Below are positions 6,974-15,017 of a stretch of 16,613 bases of DNA, piece by piece. Positions within the stretch are counted from its first letter, which is position 1. Every line of letters begins with the position of its first letter. The position numbers and the translations under genes are program-made. The DNA is from Bacteroidota bacterium (GTDB lineage: Bacteria; Bacteroidota; Bacteroidia; Chitinophagales; Saprospiraceae): assembly GCA_008501835.1 (NCBI GenBank), contig QQUB01000088.1, forward strand, positions 1-16,613, given 5' to 3'. The notes beneath the pieces are model-generated. The model did no database searches, was not told the origin of the DNA, and saw nothing but the letters and a program-made list of their open reading frames with translations.

Positions 6974-8623
6974 ATGGTTTTCTATCCAAAATGGTGGAAA
7001 GAACAGGTTATCTACCAGATCTATCCACGAAGTTTTAACGACAGCAATAACGACGGAATCGGAGATATTCCTGGTATCATCGAAAAACTCGATTATCTCA
7101 AGGAGCTCGGTGTTGACATCATCTGGTTGAGCCCAATTTATCCATCTCCAAATGACGACAATGGCTACGATATCAGTAATTACCGGGATATTCACCCCGA
7201 ATTCGGAACCATGCAGGATTTTGATCGGCTGCTGGGTGGCATTCACAACCGAGGAATGAAATTGATCATGGACCTGGTAGTCAACCACAGTTCGGATGAA
7301 CACCAGTGGTTTGAAAAATCACGTCAATCCACGGATAATCCGTATCGTGATTTTTATATCTGGAAAAAGGGCCAAAACGATGGTCCTCCCAATAACTGGC
7401 AATCCTTTTTTGGAGGGAGCGCCTGGCAATACGATGAACAAACAGCAGAATATTACCTCCATCTATTCACCACCAAACAGCCTGACTTTAACTGGGAAAA
7501 CCCACAGGTAAGGGCCGAAATTTATGACCTGGTAAAATTTTGGTTGGATAAAGGAATTGATGGCTTTCGAATGGATGTAATTTCCCTTATATCCAAAAGG
7601 CTCGAATTTGAAGATACCCCTCATAAAGCTTTTGGCGATACGGTTCAATACGTTTATTCCAATGGTCCGAGAGTACACGAATTCATCCATGAAATGTACG
7701 AAAAGGTCCTGAGCCATTATGATATCATGACCATCGGAGAAGGTCCGGGAATCTCACCTGAAGTTGGTTTGAAATATGTCGGCCACGACAGAGGGGAGTT
7801 GAATATGATCTTTCATTTGGATCATATGTTCCTTGGCTTTGGACCAGGGGGAAGATTTGATCAGGAGCCCTATGGGCTTACGGAGTTAAAAAAGATCTTT
7901 AGCGACTGGTATGAGGCGATGGGGCCCTCCGGCTGGATCAGCATTTTTCTGGACAATCACGATTTTGTGCGGATGGTTTCCAGATTCGGAAATGATCAGG
8001 AATACCGGGTGGAAAGTGCCAAGCTTCTGGCAACGCTGGTCATGACCATGAGGGGGACTCCCTGTATTTATCAGGGCAGTGAAATCGGCATGACCAACGT
8101 CAACTATGATTCCATCGATGACTTCCGTGATGTAGAGACCTTGAATTTCCACAAGATTCTTACCCAAAAGGGAATGTCACAGGAAACATTTCTGGAACTG
8201 GCCAACAAAAACGGCCGGGATAATGTTCGTACCCCTATGCAATGGGACGAACAGGTAAATGGAGGATTTTGTGACAGTACTCCCTGGATAAAAGTCAATC
8301 CAAATTTTTCGCAAATCAATGTAAAAAAGGCGCTGGCCGACAAAAATTCTATCTTCTATTTTTATCAAAAACTACTGGAATTCAGAAAAGGAAATGATAC
8401 GCTGATTTACGGGCATTACGAAGATTTGTCAGAAGCACATGATACGCTTTTCATTTACAAAAGATGGTCTGAGACAAAATGCTATACCATCCTTTTGAAT
8501 TTCAGTGATCTTCCGCAGGATTATTCACTCGAAGATGACCCCGGCAAGCTGATCCTTTCCAATTACATGGAAAACAACGGTCAACTGGCACCATGGGAAG
8601 CCAGAATTTATGAAAAGTCTTAA
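6974..8623 (+). CDS. GH13 alpha-glucosidase, oligo-1,6-glucosidase type (cytoplasmic)
   Basis: This 549-residue protein has the full length of bacterial oligo-1,6-glucosidases and related alpha-glucosidases. It releases glucose from the non-reducing end of short alpha-glucosides. All GH13 regions are present: region I DLVVNHSSDEH (100-110), region II GFRMDVI with nucleophile Asp201, region III TIGEGPG with acid/base Glu256, and region IV FLDNHD with Asp330. QPDFN (169-173) matches the oligo-1,6-glucosidase/alpha-glucosidase group. Val202 after the nucleophile is the residue associated with acting on alpha-1,6 links, whereas strict alpha-1,4 enzymes have Ala or Thr. There is no signal peptide, since the protein begins directly with the barrel (MVFYPKWWKEQVIYQIYPRS), so it acts in the cytoplasm. 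It sits 105 bp after the LacI gene and 105 bp before a sugar-type symporter. Isomaltose, isomaltulose, sucrose or maltose-type sugars are all possible substrates. Confidence 0.93.
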   Translation: MVFYPKWWKEQVIYQIYPRSFNDSNNDGIGDIPGIIEKLDYLKELGVDIIWLSPIYPSPNDDNGYDISNYRDIHPEFGTMQDFDRLLGGIHNRGMKLIMDLVVNHSSDEHQWFEKSRQSTDNPYRDFYIWKKGQNDGPPNNWQSFFGGSAWQYDEQTAEYYLHLFTTKQPDFNWENPQVRAEIYDLVKFWLDKGIDGFRMDVISLISKRLEFEDTPHKAFGDTVQYVYSNGPRVHEFIHEMYEKVLSHYDIMTIGEGPGISPEVGLKYVGHDRGELNMIFHLDHMFLGFGPGGRFDQEPYGLTELKKIFSDWYEAMGPSGWISIFLDNHDFVRMVSRFGNDQEYRVESAKLLATLVMTMRGTPCIYQGSEIGMTNVNYDSIDDFRDVETLNFHKILTQKGMSQETFLELANKNGRDNVRTPMQWDEQVNGGFCDSTPWIKVNPNFSQINVKKALADKNSIFYFYQKLLEFRKGNDTLIYGHYEDLSEAHDTLFIYKRWSETKCYTILLNFSDLPQDYSLEDDPGKLILSNYMENNGQLAPWEARIYEKS

Positions 8624-8728
8624 CATGACTCCATCATACGGTTAAAATAAAATTCCGCTAAATATCCAGAAAACCCTATATTCACTGCTTCGAAATACAA
8701 TTGAACACAATAAAACTGTACCAAAGTC

Positions 8729-10309
8729 ATGAATTTTTCACTATCTGGAGTTGATGCCGGGATCATTATCTTTTATTTGATTTTTGTGATCCTGGTGGGT
8801 TTTTATTTTGGCAAAAAACATGAAAACGCAGAGGATTATTTCCTGGCGGGAAGAAACCTTACCTGGCCCATAATCGGATTTTCCCTCTTTGCCTCCAATA
8901 TGTCCAGTAATAGTCTCGTAGGCCTGGCAGGAGCTGGTTATAAAGATGGTTTTTCTGTTTATAGTTATGAATGGATGGCTGTGCTGGTGCTCATCATTTT
9001 CGCTGTCTTTTTCCTTCCATTTTATTTGAGGAATAAGATTTTTACCATTCCGGAATATCTTGAAAAACGCTACAGTTATGTCGTCCGGGCCTATGCTTCC
9101 GGTATCGCCATCATCCTGAACGTACTGGTAGACATTGCGGCGACGCTCTATGCGGGAGGCTTGGTCATCAACCTGATCTTTCCACAATTCCCTCTTTGGC
9201 AGATTATTATTGGTCTGGCCCTGATTGCCGGTATTTATACTATTACAGGAGGTCTCAGTTCCGTAATGTATACTGATGCTATCCAGGCAGTTATTCTCAT
9301 ACTCGGCTCCTCACTGATCACCTGGTTTGCTTACGACAAGATAGGCGGCTGGGATGCCGTTACGGCCATTACTGCTCCTGAACACTTTAACATTATGAAA
9401 CCTGCCAGTGACGAGGTCCTGCCCTGGCCGGCGGTATTTACGGGAGTATTGCTCCTGGGATTCTACTTCTGGGGCACAAACCAGTATATCACCCAAAGGA
9501 CGCTGGCCTCCAAGAACCTTCGTCAGGGACAATGGGGTGCCATGTTTGCCGGTTTTTTGAAACTGAGTATTCTTTTCATCATGATCTTCCCCGGAGCATT
9601 TGCGAGGGTTTTGTACCCGGAAATGACCGAAATGGACATGATCTATCCGACCATGTTATTTGATCTACTTCCTACCGGCCTACTCGGAGTTGTACTGGCT
9701 GGATTGATTGCAGCCATGATGTCCAGCCTTGACTCTGGATTAAATTCCGTTTCCACCCTGTTTACGATGGACTTTGTTACCAGACTTCGCCCGGATCTAA
9801 GTTCTAAAAGATTGATGACCATTGGCCGAATTACCACCACTGTAGTTATGGTCCTTGCCATAATCTGGGCTCCACAGATTGGAAAATTCGAGAAACTATG
9901 GGATTACCTGCAAAACACCCTGGCGTGGTTCTGTCCTCCCATTGTGGCCCTTTTCGTAATGGGGTTGTTCTTTAAAAAATCCAACAATACCGGAGCCGTA
10001 CTCTCGATCATACTTGGTTCCCTGATCACTTTCCTGCTCATAGGCATCGATCTTTTCAAGCTGGATATCGAGTTGGGCAACTTCCTGTATGTGGCCTTCT
10101 TCCACTTCCTGATCAGTTGTCTGGCGATTTTCGTCGGTAGCCTCTTTGGCGAGCACAAGCCGGACTCCGAACTTGCCAAAGTCGTCTGGACTCCACAGGA
10201 ACTCAGAAATGAAACCGTACAACTTCGGGATTTGCCATGGTATAAGAATTACCGTGTACATGGAGCTTTTCTGGTAGTTGTAATCATCATTATTGCGATA
10301 ATTTATTAA
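8729..10309 (+). CDS. SSS-family sodium:solute (sugar-type) symporter
   Basis: This 526-residue polytopic membrane protein has the size and about 14 hydrophobic helices of SGLT-like SSS transporters. Family landmarks are ENAEDYFLAGRNLTWPIIG (32-50), the TGGLSSVMYTDAIQ segment (173-186), WGTNQYITQR (248-257, matching the SGLT NQ-x-x-x-QR motif) and the SSS signature region AAMMSSLDSGLNSVSTLFTMD (328-348). The last helix is at about 512-526. It should import a solute across the inner membrane with Na+. Its place after the GH13 gene suggests the solute is the di- or oligosaccharide that the enzyme hydrolyses, taking the place of the MFS transporter found in many Bacteroides loci. Export of monosaccharide is unlikely for this family. 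It is the last gene before the terminator at 10323-10366. Confidence 0.93.
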   Translation: MNFSLSGVDAGIIIFYLIFVILVGFYFGKKHENAEDYFLAGRNLTWPIIGFSLFASNMSSNSLVGLAGAGYKDGFSVYSYEWMAVLVLIIFAVFFLPFYLRNKIFTIPEYLEKRYSYVVRAYASGIAIILNVLVDIAATLYAGGLVINLIFPQFPLWQIIIGLALIAGIYTITGGLSSVMYTDAIQAVILILGSSLITWFAYDKIGGWDAVTAITAPEHFNIMKPASDEVLPWPAVFTGVLLLGFYFWGTNQYITQRTLASKNLRQGQWGAMFAGFLKLSILFIMIFPGAFARVLYPEMTEMDMIYPTMLFDLLPTGLLGVVLAGLIAAMMSSLDSGLNSVSTLFTMDFVTRLRPDLSSKRLMTIGRITTTVVMVLAIIWAPQIGKFEKLWDYLQNTLAWFCPPIVALFVMGLFFKKSNNTGAVLSIILGSLITFLLIGIDLFKLDIELGNFLYVAFFHFLISCLAIFVGSLFGEHKPDSELAKVVWTPQELRNETVQLRDLPWYKNYRVHGAFLVVVIIIIAIIY

Positions 10310-10322
10310 ACCACATTTGTAC

Positions 10323-10366
10323 AAACAAAAAAGCCCGGACTTAAAGGAATCCGGGCTTTTTTGTTT
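10323..10366. terminator. Strong bidirectional intrinsic terminator
   Basis: Arms 10323-10339 and 10350-10366 form a perfect 17-bp stem with a 10-nt loop. The GC core is GCCCGGA/TCCGGGC, flanked by an A run on one side and a T run on the other, so it works in both directions. It sits between the convergent symporter and haloperoxidase-like genes and should end both transcripts. Confidence 0.93.
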
Positions 10367-10386
10367 AATCGAAATCAGGACTATCC

Positions 10387-11724
10387 TTATTTCGTTTTTA
10401 CGTTGGCAACAATGAAGTTTCCAATATTCTCTCCTTGTTTCACGCCATTATCAATCGCTGGCATATAGTGGATTCCACCATACAGCCTTGAAATAGCTGC
10501 TTCTTCCGAAGCTTCCAGGAAGGAGCTAAAATCTCTGGCTGGCAATCCAAACCGAACTTCTGAATCATCGTGAAACGCAAAGTTATCACCATAAACATTG
10601 GTGAGGGTAACTGCAGCTGCTCTTGAAATCACGGAATGACCACTGGTATATTCCGGAAAAGGAGGTGTTTGCAAAAGCGGAGCCCATTTTTCATCAATGT
10701 GTTCATTAATCACCGTTTCCGGACGAATCAGGTTGGAACGGTATTTTTCATCCCAGCAGGATATGAATGCATCTACCAGTGCAATGGCCGTCATGGCATA
10801 AGCCTCCGTAGCTTTAGTAAAGCTGGCATTGGCTTTTTTATTGGCAATCGTCACAATCTCCATCCAGTGTCCGCCTGGTGTGATCTTTTTGGTTGCAAGC
10901 ATTACATGACCGGTAATGTTCATCACGTAGGGATTGCAATCCCAGAATTTTGCGATCTCCACATGTTCGAAGGTGGCATTATTAACGGCATCATACACTT
11001 CCATGGTTTCTTTAAAAAACCGGGAATTCTTATCCGTACTGAAGTTTGTAGCCAAAGGTGGTTTGAACTGCTGAGCTGAATCCAGCACAAAGGTTCTGAT
11101 CTCGCGCCATTCAGGTTCAATGCCATCCATATATCCGGGAGGGGTAGGTATCCAGCGGGAAGGGTCTTTTTTTACGGTATATTTTGGAGCTGATCTCGTC
11201 TCCTTATAATTATCCTTATCAGCATATTCTAATATTGCAGCGGCCATTTCTTCTCCGAATTCCCTGGAACGATTGAGAATTGCCTTTGGTATTCCATAAG
11301 TATCGATCAGTGAATCCTGAACCACCATTAAATCAGTGATCATCTGCTCCGAAAAAATAAGTTGTTTCCCTACCAGGTTAAACGCATGCACTGCAGCAAC
11401 CTGAAAAGCATATTCCTGATCAACATCCGGTTCGGGCAGTTTTTCCAGTCCATTCAGTTGCCCCGCAAAGGATTTAAAATCGGGATCGAGGAATCGGGCA
11501 CATTCATAGGCAGCAATAGATGGATAAGCATACACTCTGCTGGCTACAGGAGGAGAAAAAATATCATGGATCAATACATCCGTCAATTGCCGGGAAGAAT
11601 TCATCAGCAAATCAGTATTATCCACCTTATCCTTCCACTCATCGGAGGGTTGCTCGCAGGAAACGACCAGCAGGAAAAGCCCTCCTATCAAAAAACAAAA
11701 CAGTAAATCAATCTTTCTAAACAT
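10387..11724 (-). CDS. Vanadium haloperoxidase / PAP2-superfamily lipoprotein
   Basis: The protein is 445 residues from ATG 11724. The frame also has a TTG two codons upstream, which is less likely as the start. The N-terminus is a lipoprotein signal with lipobox VVSC and Cys23. The active-site pattern of vanadium haloperoxidases and acid phosphatases is present in order: K-x6-RP in KYRSNLIRP (Lys327, Arg334), TSGH (Ser361, Gly362, His363) and SR-x5-H in SRLYGGIH (Arg413, His419), then IDNG. These residues bind vanadate or phosphate. The protein should sit in the periplasm or on the cell surface and act either as a phosphatase or as a haloperoxidase; sequence alone does not decide. The usual Pro before SGH is Thr here. 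It is a single-gene unit ending at the shared terminator, divergent from the T9SS cargo gene, with no obvious link to the sugar locus. Confidence 0.88.
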   Translation of the reverse strand: MFRKIDLLFCFLIGGLFLLVVSCEQPSDEWKDKVDNTDLLMNSSRQLTDVLIHDIFSPPVASRVYAYPSIAAYECARFLDPDFKSFAGQLNGLEKLPEPDVDQEYAFQVAAVHAFNLVGKQLIFSEQMITDLMVVQDSLIDTYGIPKAILNRSREFGEEMAAAILEYADKDNYKETRSAPKYTVKKDPSRWIPTPPGYMDGIEPEWREIRTFVLDSAQQFKPPLATNFSTDKNSRFFKETMEVYDAVNNATFEHVEIAKFWDCNPYVMNITGHVMLATKKITPGGHWMEIVTIANKKANASFTKATEAYAMTAIALVDAFISCWDEKYRSNLIRPETVINEHIDEKWAPLLQTPPFPEYTSGHSVISRAAAVTLTNVYGDNFAFHDDSEVRFGLPARDFSSFLEASEEAAISRLYGGIHYMPAIDNGVKQGENIGNFIVANVKTK

Positions 11725-11981
11725 ATTCAAAAAAAATTAGGGTGAAAAAAGGATTTGTTCTTTGGCGAAACACCAAATAAATGTGCAGGCAGCAATTGCC
11801 GGGTCAAATGGATGTGCGGCAAAAATAGACTTTTTTAATCAAGTTTAAAAAACCCAATTACATTTCCCAACAACGACTCCTTCCGTTAAAATGAGTTAAA
11901 CACTCCTAAGGAAATTTTAAAAAGCTGAAAAAAAATAAACCTTTATCGAAATTGAGGTTCCATTCATCAAAAACCCGTGAT

Positions 11982-12476
11982 ATGAAAAATTTTACTAAAA
12001 ATCTCATTTTCGCCCTGCTCCTGCTAATATCAGGAGCCTCCCTTCAGGCACAGAGTCTTTCCCATTCCGTAATCGGTTCTGCAGGTGATTTTCAAACTGC
12101 CTCCAACGGACAAAATTTGCATTGGACCATCGGAGAGGTGGCTGTGTCCGAATATGAAAATGATTTGTCATTATGGGAAGGATTCCATCAAATGTATTAC
12201 GATCTTTTTCTGACTCCAATTTGGGAAGTACCCCTGGAAATCAAACTGAATGTGTACCCTAACCCAACGGCAGGATGGCTCAGACTGGATAAAGAAACCA
12301 ACGAACCTCTTGAAGTTTTGGTTTCAAACCTGTTAGGGCAAACCATGGCAAAAACAACAGTCACAGACCTGACCACGGATTTTGACCTATCTCCTTATCC
12401 GGATGGTTTATACCTGTTATCTGTTTATCAAAACCATCAACTGGTAAGCACCTTTAAAATCAACAAACAGCAATAA
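11982..12476 (+). CDS. Small secreted protein with T9SS type A sorting domain
   Basis: The protein is 164 residues from ATG 11982. The frame extends to a TTG at 11952, but the signal peptide MKNFTKNLIFALLLLISGAS...QAQ begins at the ATG. The mature part starts SLSHSVIGSAGDFQTASNG, then LHWTIGEVAVSEY and LWEGFHQ (65-70). This short segment recurs at the start of many Bacteroidota exported proteins. The C-terminal ~75 residues are a type A sorting domain: LNVYPNPTAGWLRLD (89-103), the VLVSNLLGQ strand (112-120), and DLSPYPDGLYLLSVY followed by FKINK. These domains direct cargo through the type IX secretion system, after which they are normally cleaved. No enzymatic domain lies between the two parts, so the mature protein would be very small. 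It is 44 bp upstream of the fibre-like gene and likely co-transcribed with it. Confidence 0.88.
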   Translation: MKNFTKNLIFALLLLISGASLQAQSLSHSVIGSAGDFQTASNGQNLHWTIGEVAVSEYENDLSLWEGFHQMYYDLFLTPIWEVPLEIKLNVYPNPTAGWLRLDKETNEPLEVLVSNLLGQTMAKTTVTDLTTDFDLSPYPDGLYLLSVYQNHQLVSTFKINKQQ

Positions 12477-12520
12477 TAACACCTTGTAACACCATCTAAT
12501 AAACTCTCAAACCTTAAGTT

Positions 12521-14902
12521 ATGAAAAAGCTAAGCACTATTATCCCTTTATTCTTTTTGGCATTATTTCTCCATGCTCAGGCACCACAAGCCTTCAACTA
12601 TCAGGCCGTGGCCAGGGATGCAGATAACCATCCATACGTAAACACCCTTCTGGGTATAAAAATCAGTATTTTAAGTAATAACCCCAACGGTCCAATAGCC
12701 CTTTCCGAGCATCATGAAGTACTGACAAGCGACCTTGGTGTTTTTACCCTGCAGGTAGGAAAAGGTGTCCCTATCATCGGCAATATGAGCAGTCTTGACT
12801 GGTCCTCAAATGCCTATTACCTGAAGGTAGACATGGATCCAAACGGAGGAAACAATTATTTGTCCATGGGCGTAAGTCAGCTTCTGTCAGTACCTTACGC
12901 ATTATATGCACTCGACTCAGGAGACAATACTCCTGATATGGACACCAATCCTGAAAATGAATTGCAAACCCTCTCTCTCAATGGTAATACCCTCATTCTC
13001 TCGGCAGGCGGAGGCTCCATAACTTTGCCAGAAGATCAAGACGAACAAACCCTGAATCTTAATGGTATGCATTTATCAATAAGTAATGGAAATATGGTTG
13101 ATCTTTCTCCACTTCAAGATGGTGTAGAAGACGCTGATGCTGACCCGGAAAACGAATTACAAACCCTTTCATTCGATATAAACACAAATGAACTGTCCCT
13201 GACAAATGGTAATTCTATTTCCATTCCTACCGGAGGAACAGATGCCGATGCCAATCCATTGAATGAAATTCAGCAATTAACGCTGAATGGTACCGTATTA
13301 TCTTTATCAGACGATGGAGGAGAAGTGAATTTGGCCGTTATTCAGGATGGTGTAACCGATGCAGACGCTAATCCAACAAATGAATTGCAAACCATCATTA
13401 AAAATGGAAACACCGTAACTTTATCAAATGGTGGCGGTTCTTTCATTGATGACAGTACAGATGCCGATGCTGATCCTGGAAATGAAATTCAGAACATTAG
13501 CCTCAACGGTAACATGCTCACCTTGTCCGATGGCGGAGGTAGCGTGACCTTACCTTCAGGCGGAAATAGCCTTTGGTCAGAAAATGGTACAGGAATCGAT
13601 TTCAGTGACGGAAATGTGGGTATCAACACTGCAGAACCTTTGTCCACTCTTGAAGTCTACAATAACGACAGTGACTGGGAAGCAGGTTACTTTTACCTTT
13701 CCAACTCAGCCAATGACTATTCAGCCCTGGCGGGAATAACGGAAGGAGATGGTTCCGGAGTGCTGGGTAGCTCTTCCGGAAACGGGGCAGGAGGTTATTT
13801 TGAAAATGAGAACGATAATAAATTAGCCGTTCAAACGGGTTTAGGCCGGGTCGGCGTCAATACGGATGAAGCAGATGGCCGAATGGAAATATTCCATAAT
13901 TCCACTACTTCTGACCCTACCCTTTTGTTACGGGAGGAAGGTAATGATTATGCCCGGCTGGATTTCAAAAATACCTATTACGGTAACAGAAAGTGGTCCC
14001 TGGGAGGTTATGTTGGCAATTCAGATCAAAACACCAATTTCAATCTAGCGTATAAGCAGGATGGCAGTTTTGGTGAAGATCTTTTCACTGTGCTTGGGAA
14101 CGGCAATGTAGGTCTTGGTAATAACAACCCGGATCAGGCACTGGTGATAGGTAAGAATCTCAACGAGGGATGGACAATACCTGCCATTACGGTTGGTGAT
14201 AATGTTGGAGGTGCTATCGAAGTAGGCAATGGTCAATACAACCTGAGTATGGATGCCGCTTCTCCTTACAACAGAATTGCTTCCAGTTCACCCGATGGTT
14301 TTGGCTTGGGAGATCTGGAGGTACGAACCTCCGGGCTTTCAGTTGGTGAAGAACCAGGCAGTGCAGGAGGTTATATGCTCGCTCTGGTGCATGAGGATTA
14401 TGGATTATTAATTGAACGAAGCGGCACCTATAACAATTGGGAATTTTATGCAGTTGACAATCCGAATTATAACCTGAGTCTGTTTTCCGATGGAAATTTC
14501 CGCGGAGAATTTGATGGAACCTCAGGCGAATATTTCTATGCCTCTGACCGTAATCTGAAACAAAATATCCAACCTTTGGATAATGTTTTGGATCGGGTAA
14601 TGGATATGCAACCAGCAAAATACCAATACAAGGATAATAATCCGACCGGAAAAAATTCCATTGGATTCATTGCTCAGGATGTTAAAAAACTATTTCCGGA
14701 ACTGGTCATGGAAAGCCAGGATGAAAGATCCAAAGGTATTCATGCAGTGAATTATGCAGGCTTCAGCACCATTGCCCTGAAAGCTGTTCAGGAACAACAG
14801 CAGCAAATTGACAAACTTACTGCTGACCTGGAAGTTCAACAAAAGAAAAATGAGGAGCTGGAAGCGAGACTGGCAAGATTGGAAAAAATGTTGAGCAAGT
14901 AA
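12521..14902 (+). CDS. Exported repeat protein with C-terminal S74 chaperone domain (fibre-like)
   Basis: The protein has 793 residues. A signal peptide ending LHAQ (residue 20) precedes APQAFNYQAVARDADNHPY, a widespread Bacteroidota N-terminal domain. Six degenerate repeats (about 140-347) of the form DADxNPxNELQ-x-LSLNGN-x-L-x-LSDGGGSV follow. A glycine- and asparagine-rich beta region (350-670) carries recurring GNVGIN/GNVGLG turns. A peptidase S74 domain starts near 672 with ASDRNLKQNI, and the protein ends in a heptad-like coiled coil (757-792). In phage endosialidases and fibres this domain trimerises the beta-helical stalk and then cleaves itself off using a Ser-Lys pair. Ser675 and Lys680 occupy those positions with the right spacing. 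Cleavage here would release about 119 residues. I infer a trimeric surface fibre or adhesin. There is no T9SS sorting domain at its C-terminus. No other phage genes are nearby, so a prophage origin is not supported. Confidence 0.9.
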   Translation: MKKLSTIIPLFFLALFLHAQAPQAFNYQAVARDADNHPYVNTLLGIKISILSNNPNGPIALSEHHEVLTSDLGVFTLQVGKGVPIIGNMSSLDWSSNAYYLKVDMDPNGGNNYLSMGVSQLLSVPYALYALDSGDNTPDMDTNPENELQTLSLNGNTLILSAGGGSITLPEDQDEQTLNLNGMHLSISNGNMVDLSPLQDGVEDADADPENELQTLSFDINTNELSLTNGNSISIPTGGTDADANPLNEIQQLTLNGTVLSLSDDGGEVNLAVIQDGVTDADANPTNELQTIIKNGNTVTLSNGGGSFIDDSTDADADPGNEIQNISLNGNMLTLSDGGGSVTLPSGGNSLWSENGTGIDFSDGNVGINTAEPLSTLEVYNNDSDWEAGYFYLSNSANDYSALAGITEGDGSGVLGSSSGNGAGGYFENENDNKLAVQTGLGRVGVNTDEADGRMEIFHNSTTSDPTLLLREEGNDYARLDFKNTYYGNRKWSLGGYVGNSDQNTNFNLAYKQDGSFGEDLFTVLGNGNVGLGNNNPDQALVIGKNLNEGWTIPAITVGDNVGGAIEVGNGQYNLSMDAASPYNRIASSSPDGFGLGDLEVRTSGLSVGEEPGSAGGYMLALVHEDYGLLIERSGTYNNWEFYAVDNPNYNLSLFSDGNFRGEFDGTSGEYFYASDRNLKQNIQPLDNVLDRVMDMQPAKYQYKDNNPTGKNSIGFIAQDVKKLFPELVMESQDERSKGIHAVNYAGFSTIALKAVQEQQQQIDKLTADLEVQQKKNEELEARLARLEKMLSK
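12938..13562 (+). repeat. Six degenerate in-frame repeats in the fibre-like gene
   Basis: Codons for about residues 140-347 hold six units of roughly 27-39 residues. Most start with an Asp/Asn-rich DADANPxNE(L/I)Q block followed by LSLNGN-x-L-x-LS-(N/D)GGGS. The second unit is shortened and lacks the NPxNE block. Units differ at many codons, so they are old duplications, not a recently expanded array. The D-x-D-x-N/D-P pattern could bind calcium. Confidence 0.85.
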
Positions 14903-14968
14903 AATAAGTGTTAAAAAAATGTCACATTAAGCCTTTCCATGGCTTCTATTAAATGGGGGCTGGGGGCT

Positions 14969-15001
14969 AGACCTCCGAGGTTTTAGAAACCTCGGAGGTC
15001 T
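14969..15001. repeat. 33-bp near-perfect palindrome in convergent gap
   Basis: Arms 14969-14983 and 14987-15001 pair perfectly over 15 bp (core GACCTCCGAGGTTT / AAACCTCGGAGGTC) around a 3-nt TAG loop. It lies between the convergent fibre and Nudix-like genes, just after two GGGGGCT copies (14955-14968). There is no T tract on either side, so it is not a classical terminator, though it could still block transcription. Its form resembles dispersed REP-like intergenic palindromes. Whether it is repeated in this genome cannot be seen here. Confidence 0.75.
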
Positions 15002-15017
15002 TAGCGACGGGATGAGA

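Noticed and set aside
11952..11981. TTG start for the T9SS cargo protein
   Set aside because: It adds a charged stretch before a clear signal peptide; ATG 11982 is the natural start.
12521..14902. Prophage tail fibre
   Set aside because: The protein has a signal peptide and a Bacteroidota exported N-terminal domain, and no other phage gene or integrase is nearby.
14969..15001. Classical Rho-independent terminator
   Set aside because: No T tract follows the stem on either strand, so it is listed as a palindromic repeat.
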